Counted from the first letter of the stretch, positions 26,446-35,056 are shown. The stretch: 64,000 nt of DNA from Pseudoalteromonas shioyasakiensis (GCF_024518675.1 NZ_JANIGL010000001.1:744001-808000), one strand, 5' to 3'. Notes: a model not told the origin generated them from the sequence alone. Numbers and translations: made by a program.

Positions 26446-27891
26446 ATGGCTTATCAAGAGCAAAATCAAGCAACTATTTATTGGCACGATTATGAAACTT
26501 GGGGGGCGAGCCCACAAAAGGACAAACCCAGCCAGTTTGCGGGTATTCGTACCGACCTTGATTTAAATATTATTGGTGAGCCACTCATTGAATATTGCAA
26601 ACCTGTGGCAGATTACCTACCTCACCCTGAAGCATGTTTAATCACAGGAATTACTCCGCAAGTAGCAATGCAAAAAGGCTTGGTTGAAGCTGACTTTATA
26701 GCCAAAATACACGCTGAATTTAGTGTACCTAATACCTGTGTTGCCGGTTATAACAGTATTCGCTTTGATGATGAAGTAAGCCGTTATAGTTTTTATCGTA
26801 ACTTTTACGACCCTTATGAGCGTGAATACAAAAATAATAATAGCCGCTGGGATATTATTGATTTAGTACGCGCCTGCTATGCGCTGCGCCCTGAAGGAAT
26901 TGAGTGGCCATTAAAAGAAGATGGCAGCCCAAGCTTTAAGCTAGAACATTTAACTGTTGCCAATGGCATTGAGCACGCCGCTGCGCACGATGCGCTATCT
27001 GATGTCACAGCAACCATTGCCCTTGCAAAACTAATAAAAGAAAAACAGCCTAAGCTGTATAACTTCTTTTTTAGCCTACGGGGTAAAAAAGCACTCGCTG
27101 AATTGGTTGATGTATTTAATATGACCCCACTGGTGCACACTTCATCACGTATACCTGCAACACAAGGCTGCACCAGTTGGATTGCGCCGATGAGCTTTCA
27201 TCCAGTAAATAAAAATGCTGTAGTCTGCTTTAATTTAACTGAAGATCCACAAGTATTAATTGATTTATCAGTAGAAGAACTTCGCACCCGCCTTTACACA
27301 AAGCGCAGTGAACTTGGTGAAGATGAACTGCCCGTTGGTTTAAAACTAGTGCATTTAAATAAGTGCCCGATTTTAGCCCCTGCAAAAACATTATTACCTG
27401 AAAACGCCGCGCGCTTGGGGATTGATCGTGAGCAATGTTTAAAAAATCTTGCCGTATTAAAAGCCAACCCAAGCCTTCGCGATAAAGTAACCGAGGTATT
27501 TAACGACAACCCCGATTACGGTCAAACCACTAATACTGATTACATGTTATACGACGGCTTTACCAGCAACGCGGACAAAGCCAAATTTGCCATCATTCGT
27601 GATGCCAGCCCTGAGCAATTAGCAGGTATGCAACTAGATTTTGAAGATAAGAAGTTTGATAACTTATTATTTAAATACCGTGCCCGCAACTGGCCACAAT
27701 CGCTGAGCCAAGACGAGCTCGATCAATGGCGACAGTATTGCCAAAACAAGTTAATGCACGGTGAAGATCAGCCCTCGATCAGCGCACAAGATTTTATGAT
27801 CACCCTTGAAAATCTTGCCCATGAACATGACGACAACGAGAAGAACTTAACTATTCTAAAAGCATTGTATAACTACGCGCAGAGTATGTAA
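26446..27891 (+). CDS. sbcB: Exodeoxyribonuclease I
   Basis: A 481-residue 3'-5' single-strand DNA exonuclease acting in mismatch repair and recombination. The DEDD exonuclease motif I is at the N-terminus (IYWHDYETWGASPQ), followed by NSIRFDDEVSRYSF and the conserved AAHDALSDVTATIALAKL segment, then the SH3-like and C-terminal domains typical of SbcB. A TTG at 26401 could extend the frame, but the ATG at 26446 has an AAAGGG ribosome site and matches the family start. The stop codon runs directly into a 7-bp tandem repeat. Confidence 0.95.
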   Translation: MAYQEQNQATIYWHDYETWGASPQKDKPSQFAGIRTDLDLNIIGEPLIEYCKPVADYLPHPEACLITGITPQVAMQKGLVEADFIAKIHAEFSVPNTCVAGYNSIRFDDEVSRYSFYRNFYDPYEREYKNNNSRWDIIDLVRACYALRPEGIEWPLKEDGSPSFKLEHLTVANGIEHAAAHDALSDVTATIALAKLIKEKQPKLYNFFFSLRGKKALAELVDVFNMTPLVHTSSRIPATQGCTSWIAPMSFHPVNKNAVVCFNLTEDPQVLIDLSVEELRTRLYTKRSELGEDELPVGLKLVHLNKCPILAPAKTLLPENAARLGIDREQCLKNLAVLKANPSLRDKVTEVFNDNPDYGQTTNTDYMLYDGFTSNADKAKFAIIRDASPEQLAGMQLDFEDKKFDNLLFKYRARNWPQSLSQDELDQWRQYCQNKLMHGEDQPSISAQDFMITLENLAHEHDDNEKNLTILKALYNYAQSM

Positions 27892-27953
27892 GCGGTAAGC
27901 GGTAAGCGGTAAGCGGTAAGCGGTAAGCGGTAAGCGGTAAGCGGTAAGCGGTA
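27891..27953. repeat. Heptanucleotide tandem repeat (AGCGGTA)x9
   Basis: Nine perfect head-to-tail copies of the 7-bp unit AGCGGTA. The first base is the last base of the sbcB stop codon. It lies between the sbcB stop and a bidirectional terminator, so copy-number change would not alter the protein. Such perfect arrays usually vary between strains. Confidence 0.95.
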
Positions 27954-27969
27954 TGATGTTAATAAATAA

Positions 27970-27999
27970 AGCGCCTTCGTCAATATGATTTAAGGCGCT
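27970..27999. terminator. Bidirectional terminator between sbcB and the dehydrogenase gene
   Basis: Stem AGCGCCTT / AAGGCGCT (8 bp) with a 14-nt loop between convergent genes. An A-rich run on the left gives a T-run for the minus-strand transcript. Confidence 0.7.
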
Positions 28000-28017
28000 A
28001 AGCTACAATTAAAGCTA

Positions 28018-28899
28018 TTAATTTTTATGCAGTGCTTCAATACGAGCTAATAAGCTTGACGTATCATAGCGGCCGCCACCGAGAGCTTGCACATCAGCGT
28101 AGTATTGATCCACAGTTGCGGTCATGGGTAAGGTAGCGCCGTTGTTTTTCGCTTCATCAAGCGCAATGCCTAAATCTTTACGCATCCAATCGACTGCAAA
28201 ACCAAATTCGTACTCACCCTGCCACATGGTTTTATAGCGGTTTTCCATTTGCCAAGAGCCTGCTGCACCTTTTGAAATGGTTTCAATCACTTTTTCACCA
28301 TCTAGGCCTGCTTGTTTTGCAAAATGTAACCCCTCAGCTAAACCTTGTACTACACCCGCAATACAAATTTGATTAACCATTTTACATAATTGGCCAGAGC
28401 CGACTTCACCCAGTAATTGACTAAAGCGACTAAAAGCCGCCATAACGGGCTGTACTTTTGCAAATACGGCTTCATCTCCACCAGCCATGACCGTTAACAC
28501 ACCATTCTCAGCCCCAGCCTGACCACCAGAAACAGGTGCATCAATAAATGCAATATTCTTAAGTGCGGCTTTTGCCGACACTTCACGCGCCACCTCAGCT
28601 GAGGTGGTTGTGTGATCAACCAAAATAGTGCCAACTGCCATACCTGCAAGTACACCATCATCACCATAAACCACTGAACGTAAATCGTCGTCATTACCTA
28701 CACACATAAACACAATATCCGCGCCTTTGGCTGCAAGTGCTGGAGTCAGAGCAACATCACCTTTGTACTCTTGTGTCCATTGCTGTGCTTTAGCTGTTGT
28801 ACGGTTATACACAGTAACATTGTGCCCTGCATTGGCTAAATGACCAGCCATTGGGTAACCCATTACGCCTAAACCGATAAACGAAACATTCATTGACAT
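28018..28899 (-). CDS. NAD(P)-dependent beta-hydroxyacid dehydrogenase (HIBADH family)
   Basis: A 293-residue cytoplasmic oxidoreductase of the 3-hydroxyisobutyrate dehydrogenase/tartronate semialdehyde reductase family. It has the nucleotide-binding FIGLGVMGYPMAGHLANAG at the N-terminus, the substrate loop DAPVSGGQAGAENG at about residues 119-132 and the catalytic lysine in GSGQLCKMVNQ at about residue 170. I cannot distinguish MmsB-like, GarR-like and succinic semialdehyde reductase activities from sequence alone. No valine-degradation genes adjoin it. It is divergent from the glutathione peroxidase gene. Confidence 0.88.
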   Translation of the reverse strand: MSMNVSFIGLGVMGYPMAGHLANAGHNVTVYNRTTAKAQQWTQEYKGDVALTPALAAKGADIVFMCVGNDDDLRSVVYGDDGVLAGMAVGTILVDHTTTSAEVAREVSAKAALKNIAFIDAPVSGGQAGAENGVLTVMAGGDEAVFAKVQPVMAAFSRFSQLLGEVGSGQLCKMVNQICIAGVVQGLAEGLHFAKQAGLDGEKVIETISKGAAGSWQMENRYKTMWQGEYEFGFAVDWMRKDLGIALDEAKNNGATLPMTATVDQYYADVQALGGGRYDTSSLLARIEALHKN

Positions 28900-29021
28900 A
28901 AAACTGTCCTAATTCAGTGGTAACTTAAAAAGATATATTGATTATCTCAGCCGAACAGACAAAAAGCGAATGAAAAAGTCTTCATTAATTTTCTTCATGG
29001 ACGACACACAGCAGGTATACT

Positions 29022-29543
29022 ATGGATAGCATTTATCAATTCAGCGCCCCACTTTATAATGGCGAAGAGTTTTCTTTAAGCCAATTAAAAGGCAAAACGA
29101 TCTTAATCGCCAACACCGCTAGTAAGTGTAACTTTTCAGTGCAATTAAGTGCGCTTGAAAAACTATATCAGCAATATAAAGCACAAGGATTTATCGTACT
29201 GGCTTTTCCATGTAATCAATTTGATTATAATGAACCCGTTGACAACGCCGATATGAAAGACGTCTATCAACAACAATTTGGTGTGAGTTTTCCTGTGTTT
29301 AGTAAAGTGATGGTCAATGGCCCAGAGGCGCATCCTTTATTCAACTACTTAAAAGCACACACCCGAGGCATTGCACAAAATCGAGCTATAAAATGGAATT
29401 TTACTAAATTTCTTATAAACTCTGAGGGGCAGTTGTCAGTACGTTACGCGCCACGTACCAAACCCGAAACCTTAAAAATGGTAATAGAGAGCACCCTCAA
29501 TGAATCCGATGACAGTAGCGCTTTTCAGTTCGCAAAAATATGA
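29022..29543 (+). CDS. Glutathione peroxidase-family thiol peroxidase
   Basis: A 173-residue peroxidase of the GPx family that reduces hydroperoxides with glutathione or, more often in bacteria, thioredoxin. The peroxidatic cysteine is in NTASKCNFSVQ, followed by the FPCNQFDYNEP segment and the WNFTKFLI motif with its tryptophan and asparagine. There is no signal peptide, so it is cytoplasmic. Its last 35-44 bp overlap the start of the D-lactate dehydrogenase gene, which implies co-transcription. Confidence 0.92.
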   Translation: MDSIYQFSAPLYNGEEFSLSQLKGKTILIANTASKCNFSVQLSALEKLYQQYKAQGFIVLAFPCNQFDYNEPVDNADMKDVYQQQFGVSFPVFSKVMVNGPEAHPLFNYLKAHTRGIAQNRAIKWNFTKFLINSEGQLSVRYAPRTKPETLKMVIESTLNESDDSSAFQFAKI

Positions 29544-30492
29544 GCAAGCCTCTTTTGATACATACTTAGAAGATCAAGCAACGATTTCAATTACTCATTT
29601 CGAGCAAGCGTTAACGGCCCAAAATACCATTTTGTGCAAAGGGTTTGATGCGGTTTGTGTATTTGTGAATGATACTGTCGATGAAACCGTAATAAAGCAA
29701 CTAGATGAACTGGGCGTTAAATGTATTTTACTTCGTTGTGCAGGCTTTAATAATGTCGATTTAGCGGCCGCTAAAGCACACAATATAAAGGTGTGCCGCG
29801 TACCGGCTTACAGTCCTGAAGCAGTTGCAGAGCATTGTATAGCACTGATGCTTACTTTAAACCGAAAAACCCATAAAGCGTATAACCGTATACGTGAAGA
29901 CAATTTCGATTTAAACGGACTGCTTGGCTTTAATCTGTTTCAAAAAACCATTGGTATTATAGGCTGCGGCAAGATAGGTCTGGCACTGGTAAACATTCTT
30001 AACGGCTTTGGCGCCAACGTTTTAGTATGCGATCCCTACGCGGAGCAAGGCGCGTATACCCTTTGTGAGCTTGATACACTTTTAAGTCAAAGCGATATTA
30101 TTTCTTTGCATTGCCCATTAAACGAGCAAACTCATCACCTTATCAACGAACAAGCATTCGCAAAAATGAAGCCCGGTGTAATGCTTATTAACACTTCTCG
30201 CGGCGCTTTAATCGATAGTAAAGATTGTATTAAAGCACTAAAAAGTAAACAGTTAGGTTATTTAGGTCTCGATGTTTATGAGCAAGAATCTGAGCTGTTT
30301 TTTAAAGACCGACGGGATGAAATAATGCAAGACGATGTATTTTCACGCCTTGTGAGTTTTCCTAATGTCCTCGTCACCGGCCATCAAGGCTTTTTTACTC
30401 AAGAAGCATTAAATGAAATAGCCCAAACTACATTACAAAATGCATATGAAATCGCTAATCAATCTCCACTTAGCAATGAGGTAAAGTTATAG
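29509..30492 (+). CDS. ldhA: Fermentative D-lactate dehydrogenase
   Basis: A 327-residue NADH-dependent D-2-hydroxyacid dehydrogenase that reduces pyruvate to D-lactate. It aligns well with E. coli LdhA: CILLRCAGFNNVDLAAAKAH, VPAYSPEAVAEH, the Rossmann motif IGIIGCGKIGLALV, the catalytic arginine in NTSRGALID and the catalytic histidine in VTGHQGFFT. I prefer the ATG at 29509 because MTVALFSSQKY matches the E. coli start; the ATG at 29500 would add three residues. It lies inside the 3' end of the peroxidase gene in another frame, so the two are likely translationally linked. Confidence 0.92.
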   Translation: MTVALFSSQKYEQASFDTYLEDQATISITHFEQALTAQNTILCKGFDAVCVFVNDTVDETVIKQLDELGVKCILLRCAGFNNVDLAAAKAHNIKVCRVPAYSPEAVAEHCIALMLTLNRKTHKAYNRIREDNFDLNGLLGFNLFQKTIGIIGCGKIGLALVNILNGFGANVLVCDPYAEQGAYTLCELDTLLSQSDIISLHCPLNEQTHHLINEQAFAKMKPGVMLINTSRGALIDSKDCIKALKSKQLGYLGLDVYEQESELFFKDRRDEIMQDDVFSRLVSFPNVLVTGHQGFFTQEALNEIAQTTLQNAYEIANQSPLSNEVKL

Positions 30493-30504
30493 GTGCTAAG
30501 GATA

Positions 30505-30987
30505 CTAACCTTTTTCACGTTTGATAAAACGATAATAAAAGGTGATTACTGCGATGCCCCAAGCGAAAAAGCCCAACAGTATGTTAGACAATATTGACCC
30601 GGTATTTTGTAAGACAGCTTGTTCAATATTATCAGGATTATAATATGCCTTTACTTGCTTACCAGCGGAGTATTCTTGCAATAAGGCCGAGACGTTATAA
30701 TCCCATTGCCCAAAATCAATTTTATCACTGACATAAGATTGTTCAGCGACCAAATAACGAAATTCAATCCATGGTGAGTCTGGCCCACCCCGGTGACCTC
30801 GATTTACTTTTGATACGATTATCACGGCATCAGTTTCAACCCAATTGCTCGACGATACCATTATCAACAAATCTTTCACTGCAAACCAACCCAAAAACAA
30901 CATTGTAATTATGATGATAACGCTATTCACACGCATTTTATTTGACCACGACTCTGCTACTTTCTTGTTATTGTTATAAATAAACAT
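30505..30987 (-). CDS. DUF3592-type membrane protein
   Basis: A 160-residue inner-membrane protein with one helix near residues 20-45 and another near 130-155, and a soluble loop between them. The loop (WVETDAVIIVSKVNRG, then YNPDNIEQAVLQ) is the pattern of DUF3592, a family of unknown function. A strong GAGGGGAAT ribosome site supports the ATG at 30987. It converges on ldhA, leaving only 12 bp between the stops. Confidence 0.78.
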   Translation of the reverse strand: MFIYNNNKKVAESWSNKMRVNSVIIIITMLFLGWFAVKDLLIMVSSSNWVETDAVIIVSKVNRGHRGGPDSPWIEFRYLVAEQSYVSDKIDFGQWDYNVSALLQEYSAGKQVKAYYNPDNIEQAVLQNTGSILSNILLGFFAWGIAVITFYYRFIKREKG

Positions 30988-31357
30988 ATTCCCCTCGATA
31001 GCATAAGCATCAATGTAATAAAAAGCTGTAAGTTCATTTTATCCGATCTCGCGTTTTCACAAAATCATTTAAGTTTTACAGCGAAATTTTCTTATTTTGA
31101 AACATAAGTTAGTTTTGTAAAATGAAAAGCGCGAAGGTTCAGCATTTAATTTTGTAGCACCTTTTAAATAGATAAATTAGAGTGGGTGTCACGATATACT
31201 CTTACTTCTAACAAGCAACCGCTGAGTAATAAAGTAAGCTTGTAGACTTATAACCCCATACCATGTGCTTTTAAATGATAAAACAGTGCATACGTATTCA
31301 CATTGAATTAATAAAGCAAGCTTGTGATAGTCAATTTTTATTTTTTAAGGTGCCATC
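30988..31357. other. Intergenic region with the esterase promoter
   Basis: No gene is visible. The right part holds the palindrome TGCATACGTATTCA (31287-31300), listed separately, and presumably the esterase promoter. The left 300 bp are AT-rich with no repeat or hairpin that I can support. Confidence 0.5.
31287..31300. promoter_or_regulatory. Maltodextrin-type operator upstream of the esterase gene
   Basis: TGCATACGTATTCA, 58 bp before the esterase start. With the following CATT it is identical over 18 nt to the site at 48632-48649 before the alpha-amylase gene, and it matches those at 55014 and 55437 between the TonB receptor and alpha-glucosidase genes. This ties the esterase to the maltodextrin regulon about 11-24 kb away. 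Confidence 0.75.
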
Positions 31358-32293
31358 ATGAAATTCGTTGCTTTATTGTTTAGCTTACTCATTTTTGTCG
31401 TTCATACCAGCTATGCTACCCCCACTGAACTACAAGTAAGTAAAGGCACCATTGAAATCGTCAAAAATATAGAATCGAAGTACGTAAAAAGCCGCTTTTT
31501 AAATGTATGGTTACCACCGGGTTATAACAAAAGCAGCCATTACGATGTGCTCTATATGCATGATGGCCGTATGCTTTTTGATGCTAATAGTACATGGAAT
31601 AAACAAGAGTGGCGGGTTGATGAAGTCGCTGGCACACTCATAGAGCAAGGGAAAGTACGGCCATTTATTGTTGTTGGGATACCAAATGCAGTAGCAAACC
31701 GCCACAGCGAGTACTACCCACAACAACCATTTGAAAGCCTAAGTAAGCAAAAGCAACAAAGCCTCTATCAACTCGAAAAATATCCTGGTCACAAGCTATT
31801 TGCTTCTAAAGTGTATTCTGATAACTATTCACGCTTTTTAGTTGAAGACGTTATTCCTTACATTGAATCTCACTACAATGTAAATAAAGGTGCAAAGCAT
31901 CGTTTCATTGCAGGTTCTAGCATGGGTGGTCTTATCTCATGGTATACATTGCTTAATTACCCGAACGAATTTGCTGGCGCTATTTGTATGTCGACCCACT
32001 GGCCAGGAATTTTTAGCCAAGATGACGCAATATTTGCAGAGTTTAAACAATATATTGCCAATAATTTATCAAAACTTAGTGGTCAAAAAGTTTATTTTGA
32101 TTACGGCGACAGTACTTTAGATGCCATGTACCCACAACTACAAAAGCAAATTGATGTGCTCTTTATGGAGGAAAGATACCCAGCAAAACTTTGGCAAAGT
32201 CAGTACTTCCCAGGTGAAGAGCATACGGAAGACGCATGGGCAAAACGCTTACATATACCGCTAGAATTTATGTTTAGAAAAGCCAGCCAATAG
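31358..32293 (+). CDS. Exported esterase-D/Fes-type alpha/beta hydrolase
   Basis: A 311-residue protein with a signal peptide (cleavage after HTSYA, about residue 20), so periplasmic or secreted. It has the putative-esterase fold: oxyanion segment VLYMHDGRMLFD, nucleophile elbow GSSMGG with S188, and a likely catalytic histidine in FPGEEHTEDAW near the C-terminus. Relatives include IroE/Fes-like and acyl esterases. The true substrate is unknown; an acylated sugar would suit the maltodextrin-type operator 58 bp upstream. It lies just outside the left end of the cassette array. Confidence 0.85.
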   Translation: MKFVALLFSLLIFVVHTSYATPTELQVSKGTIEIVKNIESKYVKSRFLNVWLPPGYNKSSHYDVLYMHDGRMLFDANSTWNKQEWRVDEVAGTLIEQGKVRPFIVVGIPNAVANRHSEYYPQQPFESLSKQKQQSLYQLEKYPGHKLFASKVYSDNYSRFLVEDVIPYIESHYNVNKGAKHRFIAGSSMGGLISWYTLLNYPNEFAGAICMSTHWPGIFSQDDAIFAEFKQYIANNLSKLSGQKVYFDYGDSTLDAMYPQLQKQIDVLFMEERYPAKLWQSQYFPGEEHTEDAWAKRLHIPLEFMFRKASQ

Positions 32294-32505
32294 CAAGCTA
32301 TTTAAATGGAATAGTCCACTATTGTTTATATTGCTTTATTTTGTACAGTAAAGAGGTGGGTAGCTATAAACACAAATAACTTTATAAAAAGAAGAACAAG
32401 TACTTAATCAACTACTCGCAACAGATACACAAGGTAGATAAAAATTACGGCTGGCTCAAAGTAATAAACTAAGGGCCAACTATAATTTTCAGATTAAGCA
32501 ATATA

Positions 32506-32871
32506 TTATGAATTAAACGGTTTGTTCGAGGTGATTTTAGCTAAACCTTTGATAATTCGATAAATAGACCAAATCCACACACCGATTAAAAGAAAATAAC
32601 CAACCACAACAAAAGCTAAAATAAGGCCAATAATTGAAAGACCTAGTCCCCACCAAAACGTGCTAATAATATTTGAGTAATGATCTTCAAATATAGTACC
32701 TTCGGCCTCTGATCTTTTCACCATTGCCCACACAGCACCAATAATCCAAACTATACCTGTAAATAGCCCTAATACCATTAACCCATAACCGATTAAAGCA
32801 CTCGTTTTTGCAGCTTCTTCCTTTGTTGATAAAGGTTGAGGTGCTACAGGTGGTTGTTGTATTTCTGACAT
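32506..32871 (-). CDS. DUF4870-like small membrane protein, last cassette gene
   Basis: A 121-residue protein with a proline-rich cytoplasmic N-terminus (IQQPPVAPQPLS) and three or four helices, resembling DUF4870/Tic20-like membrane proteins: ALIGYGLMVLGLFTGIVWII, then WWGLGLSIIGLILAFVVVGY and a final IYRIIKGL. A GGAGATAATA ribosome site precedes the ATG. It lies 34 bp beyond the attC at 32906-32982. I see no attC after its stop, so it may be the terminal cassette or the first flanking gene. Region 32294-32505 shows nothing else. Confidence 0.75.
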   Translation of the reverse strand: MSEIQQPPVAPQPLSTKEEAAKTSALIGYGLMVLGLFTGIVWIIGAVWAMVKRSEAEGTIFEDHYSNIISTFWWGLGLSIIGLILAFVVVGYFLLIGVWIWSIYRIIKGLAKITSNKPFNS

Positions 32872-32905
32872 TATTATCTCCTTTGTTGTCAGTTTAGTAA
32901 AATTA

Positions 32906-32982
32906 TAACCCTAATCCATCAGCCTATATGCTAAGCCCAAATTATAGGCGCTATAGCATCTAAGTTTTTTATATGTCGGTTA
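32906..32982 (-). other. attC site of the 152-residue protein cassette
   Basis: A 77-bp element. On the minus strand it starts TAACC and ends GGTTA, with a perfect internal 7-bp stem GCCTATA / TATAGGC (32922-32928 and 32943-32949). The stop codon of the preceding gene (32980-32982) is the TAA of the first core. This is a convincing attC. Confidence 0.75.
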
Positions 32983-33438
32983 TGCCAATGGCTCAAAGGC
33001 ACTGATCTCGCTCTTTGATTTTAAAGGACGAAGAATAAATTCAGATAGCACAATTGCATACATAGATGGTAAAAGTAGAACAGATATCGCAGACTGTAAT
33101 ACAGACCAACCTATTGCCTGCCCTGCATCATAAGTCAACAGTATAGAAATACCAGGCATCACCGTGTAAAAAGCAGCCGTGCCATAGGTAAAGCTAATCA
33201 CTTTTTTTGCAATTAACACCTCTTGGGCTTCAAGGTTTCTGATATTTAAAAGGCACAATGATAGTGATCTCCAAAAGCGCAGACCCTTCATACCAAAAGC
33301 AAATGTACAAAGTAAAATAGGAGTGACGATTAAAGCTACAAGTGACGGAAGGTTATATAGTAATGTCAAATCTACATTAGACGATGTTAGTACTATTGTT
33401 ATTGTAAGAAACAGTAAAAAACTAATTAAATTGATCAT
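32980..33438 (-). CDS. Cassette gene: integral membrane protein, unknown
   Basis: I do not recognise this 152-residue protein. It has about four membrane helices: residues 3-22, 30-52, an amphipathic stretch LRFWRSLSLCLLNIRNLEA, then about 80-105 and 112-135. A charged tail, RPLKSKSEISAFEPLA, follows. A GAGGGAAT ribosome site sits just before the ATG, a few bases after the attC-like end at 33455. Its TAA stop is embedded in the next attC. Confidence 0.7.
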   Translation of the reverse strand: MINLISFLLFLTITIVLTSSNVDLTLLYNLPSLVALIVTPILLCTFAFGMKGLRFWRSLSLCLLNIRNLEAQEVLIAKKVISFTYGTAAFYTVMPGISILLTYDAGQAIGWSVLQSAISVLLLPSMYAIVLSEFILRPLKSKSEISAFEPLA

Positions 33439-33454
33439 ATTCCCTCTAGTATTC

Positions 33455-33539
33455 TAACGAGCACACTGAGTTACTCACTTTTATTATTTTTATAATTGCA
33501 TTAACGATAACTGAATTTCACCTTTTATTCAATCGGTTA
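33455..33539 (-). other. attC-like site at the end of an ORF-less cassette
   Basis: An 85-bp element, TAACCGATTGAAT at its minus-strand start and GCTCGTTA at its end. It is clearly homologous along its length to the element at 41183-41270 and also precedes a gene directly. The internal stem is poor here, so the call leans on that homology and on position. Confidence 0.55.
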
Positions 33540-33876
33540 CTACGACTATAAATGAATATACTAAAGAATAATTACTCGACTGTTAGCTAGCTTTTAGCCG
33601 TTAGGTGAAACAGATAAAAGAAAGAGATTAAATCACTTTCTCGCCTCATAATCTGTAAAAAATAAACAGTATCAACTTCTATTTAGTAGAATGTGTGGTA
33701 AAAATGACTCACAATTTCGTGTAACTTGGATTAAAATTAGCTTTACAATAACACTCAAATACGTTGTACATTCAAAATGCCCTTTACCTCAACAAATGCT
33801 TTGTGATTAATTCTGGCTCTAAATAGCTTGCGCTAAATGTTTTACGCGCTTTCCTCTCATACTCACTCAACATACC
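33540..33876. other. ORF-less cassette body
   Basis: About 340 bp of AT-rich sequence between two attC candidates, with no open frame of useful length on either strand. Non-coding cassettes are known in sedentary integrons and may carry promoters or small RNAs. I see no specific signal here. Confidence 0.45.
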
Positions 33877-33935
33877 TAACTACATGAAGAAACAGCGAAC
33901 GATAAATAAAACTAGTCACCTCATGACAGCTGTTA
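33877..33935 (-). other. Short attC-like site after the 148-residue protein gene
   Basis: About 59 bp, starting TAAC and ending GTTAGGT on the minus strand (the end fits the GTTRRRY core), with an inner CATGA / TCATG pairing. It follows the stop of the gene at 33944 by 8 bp. Confidence 0.5.
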
Positions 33936-33943
33936 TGTGCCCG

Positions 33944-34390
33944 CTATTTAATTTCGCTGCTATGTTTTTCGGCAAACTCTTGTAAAAACATTGAATGTCC
34001 AGATTGCTTTTCAATAGATTTATCATTTTCAATAACTTGGTAAGTGTCATATAATCCACCATGTTGATTAAGGTAATCAATGACTTCAAAATAAAAAGAT
34101 TCTATTAGTTCTTTATCTCTATTATTAGTAAGTAATTCTAGTTGAACACCAACAATTGCCACTTTTGCAAATAAGCCATTTCGTAATGTACTGATTGCCC
34201 CATCGACGTCTTTTTTATCTTCAAGCTTTTTTAACGCATAAAGAAAGAAACGACCATTATCTACATGTTCCTTCGTATATGAAGCACCATTCATTTGAAA
34301 CGTCATTAAAGCACCACTAAATAGCCCCGCTACAAAAACAAAAATAACAAATAGACCGATCCCGACCCAACTTAAAACTTTAAATTTCAC
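33944..34390 (-). CDS. Cassette gene: single-pass membrane protein, unknown
   Basis: A 148-residue protein of unknown function. One strong helix at residues 5-27 (WVGIGLFVIFVFVAGLFSGA) is followed by a soluble, charged, helical domain to the end (LEDKKDVDGAISTLRNGLF, then FAEKHSSEIK), so it is probably a membrane anchor with a periplasmic domain. The frame can be read from a TTG at 34450, but a perfect AGGAGG ribosome site at 34395-34400 points to the GTG at 34390, which I chose. Confidence 0.7.
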   Translation of the reverse strand: MKFKVLSWVGIGLFVIFVFVAGLFSGALMTFQMNGASYTKEHVDNGRFFLYALKKLEDKKDVDGAISTLRNGLFAKVAIVGVQLELLTNNRDKELIESFYFEVIDYLNQHGGLYDTYQVIENDKSIEKQSGHSMFLQEFAEKHSSEIK

Positions 34391-34468
34391 AAGTCCTCCT
34401 AAAAAGTAATTTATACTAGTTAGCAGCTTAAAACGTACGCTTTGTTGCAATTAAAGATAGCAACATTT

Positions 34469-34906
34469 TTATGACTTATTTATCCCACTTGCTATACGTT
34501 TAAATGCTAATAACCAAAATATAGGCCACAACACGATTTCTACAAATACACCAATAGAGCCGATATCGCCATAAACAAATGTAGATTTAAAAAACCGAAC
34601 AAAGCGATTGGGATCTAGCGGAATATAATTAATATTACCTTGATAAAGTATTGAAGCTAAAATGACAATAGAAATACTTAACCACTTTTTATTTGGCTCA
34701 TAACTATGGATTAAAAACGCAGGAATTAAAGCGGCAAAACCAATCCCAATAAAATTTTGAGCTATATGATAAAAGCTAAAATCTTCCTGCCATTGAAACC
34801 ACCAAAATATTTTACCAGCCGCCGCAATACCTATCGCAGATATTGTCAGCGAATAATAACAAATAGCTATACTCATACTTAATAAAATTAGCTTAAGATA
34901 ATGCAT
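34469..34906 (-). CDS. Cassette gene: integral membrane protein, unknown
   Basis: A 145-residue protein with about four helices (residues 5-30, 45-68, 73-92 and 118-138) and no motif that I recognise. An AAGGATC ribosome site precedes the ATG at 34906, 30 bp beyond the attC at 34937-35039. Only 78 bp separate it from the next gene. A TGTTGC / GCAACA hairpin lies there but is too weak to call an attC, so the two genes may share one cassette. Confidence 0.68.
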   Translation of the reverse strand: MHYLKLILLSMSIAICYYSLTISAIGIAAAGKIFWWFQWQEDFSFYHIAQNFIGIGFAALIPAFLIHSYEPNKKWLSISIVILASILYQGNINYIPLDPNRFVRFFKSTFVYGDIGSIGVFVEIVLWPIFWLLAFKRIASGINKS

Positions 34907-34936
34907 ACTGATCCTTGAAAAGCATATCCCACTGTA

Positions 34937-35039
34937 TAACGGGCAAGTATACGTAAATTACAATACCAAGCAGAGCAGCGCAAGGAACTTACGTATCTCT
35001 GTTTTTGTGAACCCAATGAGTGAGTTTATGCTGTTGTTA
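34937..35039 (-). other. attC site of the 87-residue protein cassette
   Basis: A 103-bp element. On the minus strand it runs from TAACAACAGCA to TTGCCCGTTA, with a perfect inner stem ATACGTAA / TTACGTAT (34949-34956 and 34989-34996). It begins 17 bp after the stop of the preceding gene. Convincing attC. Confidence 0.72.
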
Positions 35040-35056
35040 TATCGCATATATACAGC

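Noticed and set aside
27891..27953. Heptamer array as a CRISPR or an integron attC
   Set aside because: Unit is 7 bp with no spacers and no dyad symmetry; it is a simple tandem repeat.
34391..34450. TTG-initiated 20-residue extension of the gene at 33944
   Set aside because: A perfect AGGAGG just before the GTG at 34390 decides the start.
34410..34468. TGTTGC/GCAACA hairpin as a twelfth attC
   Set aside because: Short stem, no TAAC/GTTA cores at suitable positions.
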